From contig URNM01000102.1 in the NCBI GenBank assembly GCA_900549185.1, positions 1-6,514 on the forward strand: a stretch of 6,514 nt of DNA, given 5' to 3'. Source of the stretch: an uncultured Collinsella sp. (GTDB lineage: Bacteria; Actinomycetota; Coriobacteriia; Coriobacteriales; Coriobacteriaceae). Position numbers and translations under genes: made by a program. Shown here piece after piece: positions 5,642 to 6,514 of this stretch (its first letter is position 1; every line of letters starts with the position of its first letter). The notes below the pieces were generated by a model. It was given only the letters and a program-made list of their open reading frames with translations. It was not told where the DNA came from and searched no databases.

Positions 5642-6451
5642 CTAATACGTCTCTATGGGTGGTTGCTTGAGCCGCTGGGACAGTGCTCTATTGTTGGGGC
5701 AGTACGTGTCGAGCAGGGCGTGAAACCGCTGATTGTGGCTTGGCTCGAGCAAGTGGACGAGCTCGTGGGCGACAACCATGTCGAGGCATTCGACGGGGTA
5801 GGCGGCAAGTTCTCGTGCGATGCGAATGGCGCCGGTTTTGAGCGTGCATGAGCCCCAACGCGTTTTCATGCTGCGTACGGAAACGCGGGAAACGGAGACG
5901 CCCATTGCGATTTCGTACGCGTGCAAAATATCGCGCAGCGCCGATGTGACCTCGGACGTATAGAGCTGGTCAATGTGGGCTTGGAGCTCGTCGGACGTTA
6001 GACCCTCGAGGATTGCGCGTCGCTTGGCCTGTGGGCCTTCGTCCGATTCATCGGTACCCATAAAACTTGCGAAGGTGGCCTGTTTGGGTCGCGGCGCTGG
6101 TGATGCAAAGTTGTGATCGAGTGCATCCTGTACCGTGATGGGCTTGCCCCAAAGTGCAATGATGGACGAGGGGCTGAGCGGCTCTCGCGCCGTCGCCTGA
6201 CGTTGCTCACGCTGGGCAAGTCGGCTGATAATCCAGGCGCTGTTGCGCTTCACAAACGCTTCGATACGCTCGCGGCTGGCGCCGAGCGGCGCGCTGGCGT
6301 GGACCTCACCGCTCGATGTGACGCGTAGGTTGAAGTTCTTGACGCGCTTTTTGGTAACGACGACGGGGATGGGCGTTCCATCCGGTCGGGATACGGAAAT
6401 CGTAAACTGCTGCGTCAAAAGCGGTCCTTCAGATTGGGGACGGGCCGGCAT
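5642..6451 (-). CDS. YgjP/COG1451-type zinc metallopeptidase (5' end uncertain)
   Basis: This 269-residue protein, counted from ATG 6451, fits the DUF45/YgjP (WLM-like) putative metallopeptidases. These are soluble proteins of poorly known substrate. The N-terminal part (about 16-75) has the family's beta-rich start with KNFNLRVTSSGEVHASAPLG. Near the C-terminus MKTRWGSC (195-202) leads to VVAHELVHLLEPSHNQRFH, giving the HExxH zinc site H229, E230 and H233, with H239 as probable third ligand, then TYCPN (249-253). Residues 114-148 form a variable linker rich in Pro, Asp, Glu and Lys. No Shine-Dalgarno precedes ATG 6451. The frame stays open to 6467, where genomic sequence ends, so the native start may lie upstream and be missing. 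The longer frame starting MCIRDR at 6484 is translated adapter and should not be used. Confidence 0.85.
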   Translation of the reverse strand: MPARPQSEGPLLTQQFTISVSRPDGTPIPVVVTKKRVKNFNLRVTSSGEVHASAPLGASRERIEAFVKRNSAWIISRLAQREQRQATAREPLSPSSIIALWGKPITVQDALDHNFASPAPRPKQATFASFMGTDESDEGPQAKRRAILEGLTSDELQAHIDQLYTSEVTSALRDILHAYEIAMGVSVSRVSVRSMKTRWGSCTLKTGAIRIARELAAYPVECLDMVVAHELVHLLEPSHNQRFHALLDTYCPNNRALSQRLKQPPIETY

Positions 6452-6467
6452 GTCGACCGTTCGGCAT

Positions 6468-6514
6468 CTGTCTCTTATACACATCTGACGCTGCCGACGA
6501 CTAGTCGAGTGTAG
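6468..6514. other. Illumina Nextera adapter, index and P5 fragment (artefact)
   Basis: CTGTCTCTTATACACATCT (6468-6486) is the 19-base transposon mosaic end used in Nextera libraries. GACGCTGCCGACGA (6487-6500) continues it as the reverse complement of the Read 1 transposase adapter. CTAGTCGA (6501-6508) sits where the 8-base i5 index belongs, and GTGTAG (6509-6514) matches the start of the reverse-complemented P5 primer. The order and lengths match a read-through into library adapter, so this is not organismal DNA. Confidence 0.98.

Overview
The window reads as a short contig from a GC-rich, anaerobic, probably gut-associated bacterium. Protein wording and gene order suggest the class Coriobacteriia, perhaps a Collinsella relative. 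That placement is an inference from the look of the proteins, not a database result. Both ends look like assembly or library edges. The left end begins inside a tRNA gene. The right end runs into a Nextera transposase adapter, an 8-base index and the start of the P5 primer (6468-6514), so only about 1-6467 is genomic DNA.

Layout: the 3' end of a tRNA (1-31) is followed by an intrinsic terminator (41-76). A gene-poor stretch of about 590 bases comes next. Its second half carries an NrdR-box-like operator (394-409) abutting a sigma70-type promoter, then a long leader with small hairpins. The anaerobic ribonucleotide reductase gene nrdD (667-2889) follows. Its activase gene nrdG (3316-3897) comes after a 426-base gap, unusually wide for this pair, that holds two large palindromic elements: a 138-bp element with perfect 30-bp inverted arms (2901-3038) and an 84-bp element with perfect 16-bp arms (3217-3300). 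The second ends 2 bases before the nrdG ribosome binding site.

Downstream on the same strand is a compact pterin operon: folE (GTP cyclohydrolase I), an HD-domain phosphohydrolase-like gene starting 2 bases after folE, and folB (dihydroneopterin aldolase). A COG1451/YgjP-type zinc metallopeptidase gene converges on folB from the minus strand, and its 5' end lies at the adapter junction.

Together, NrdD and NrdG make dNTPs without oxygen: NrdG uses S-adenosylmethionine to install the glycyl radical on NrdD. FolE and FolB make early pterin intermediates of folate. The HD protein lies between them in the genome and is a reasonable candidate for the dephosphorylation step between their reactions. 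I see no single large new system. The items most worth a second look are the two palindromes, the HD protein, the nrdD control region and the adapter-contaminated end.
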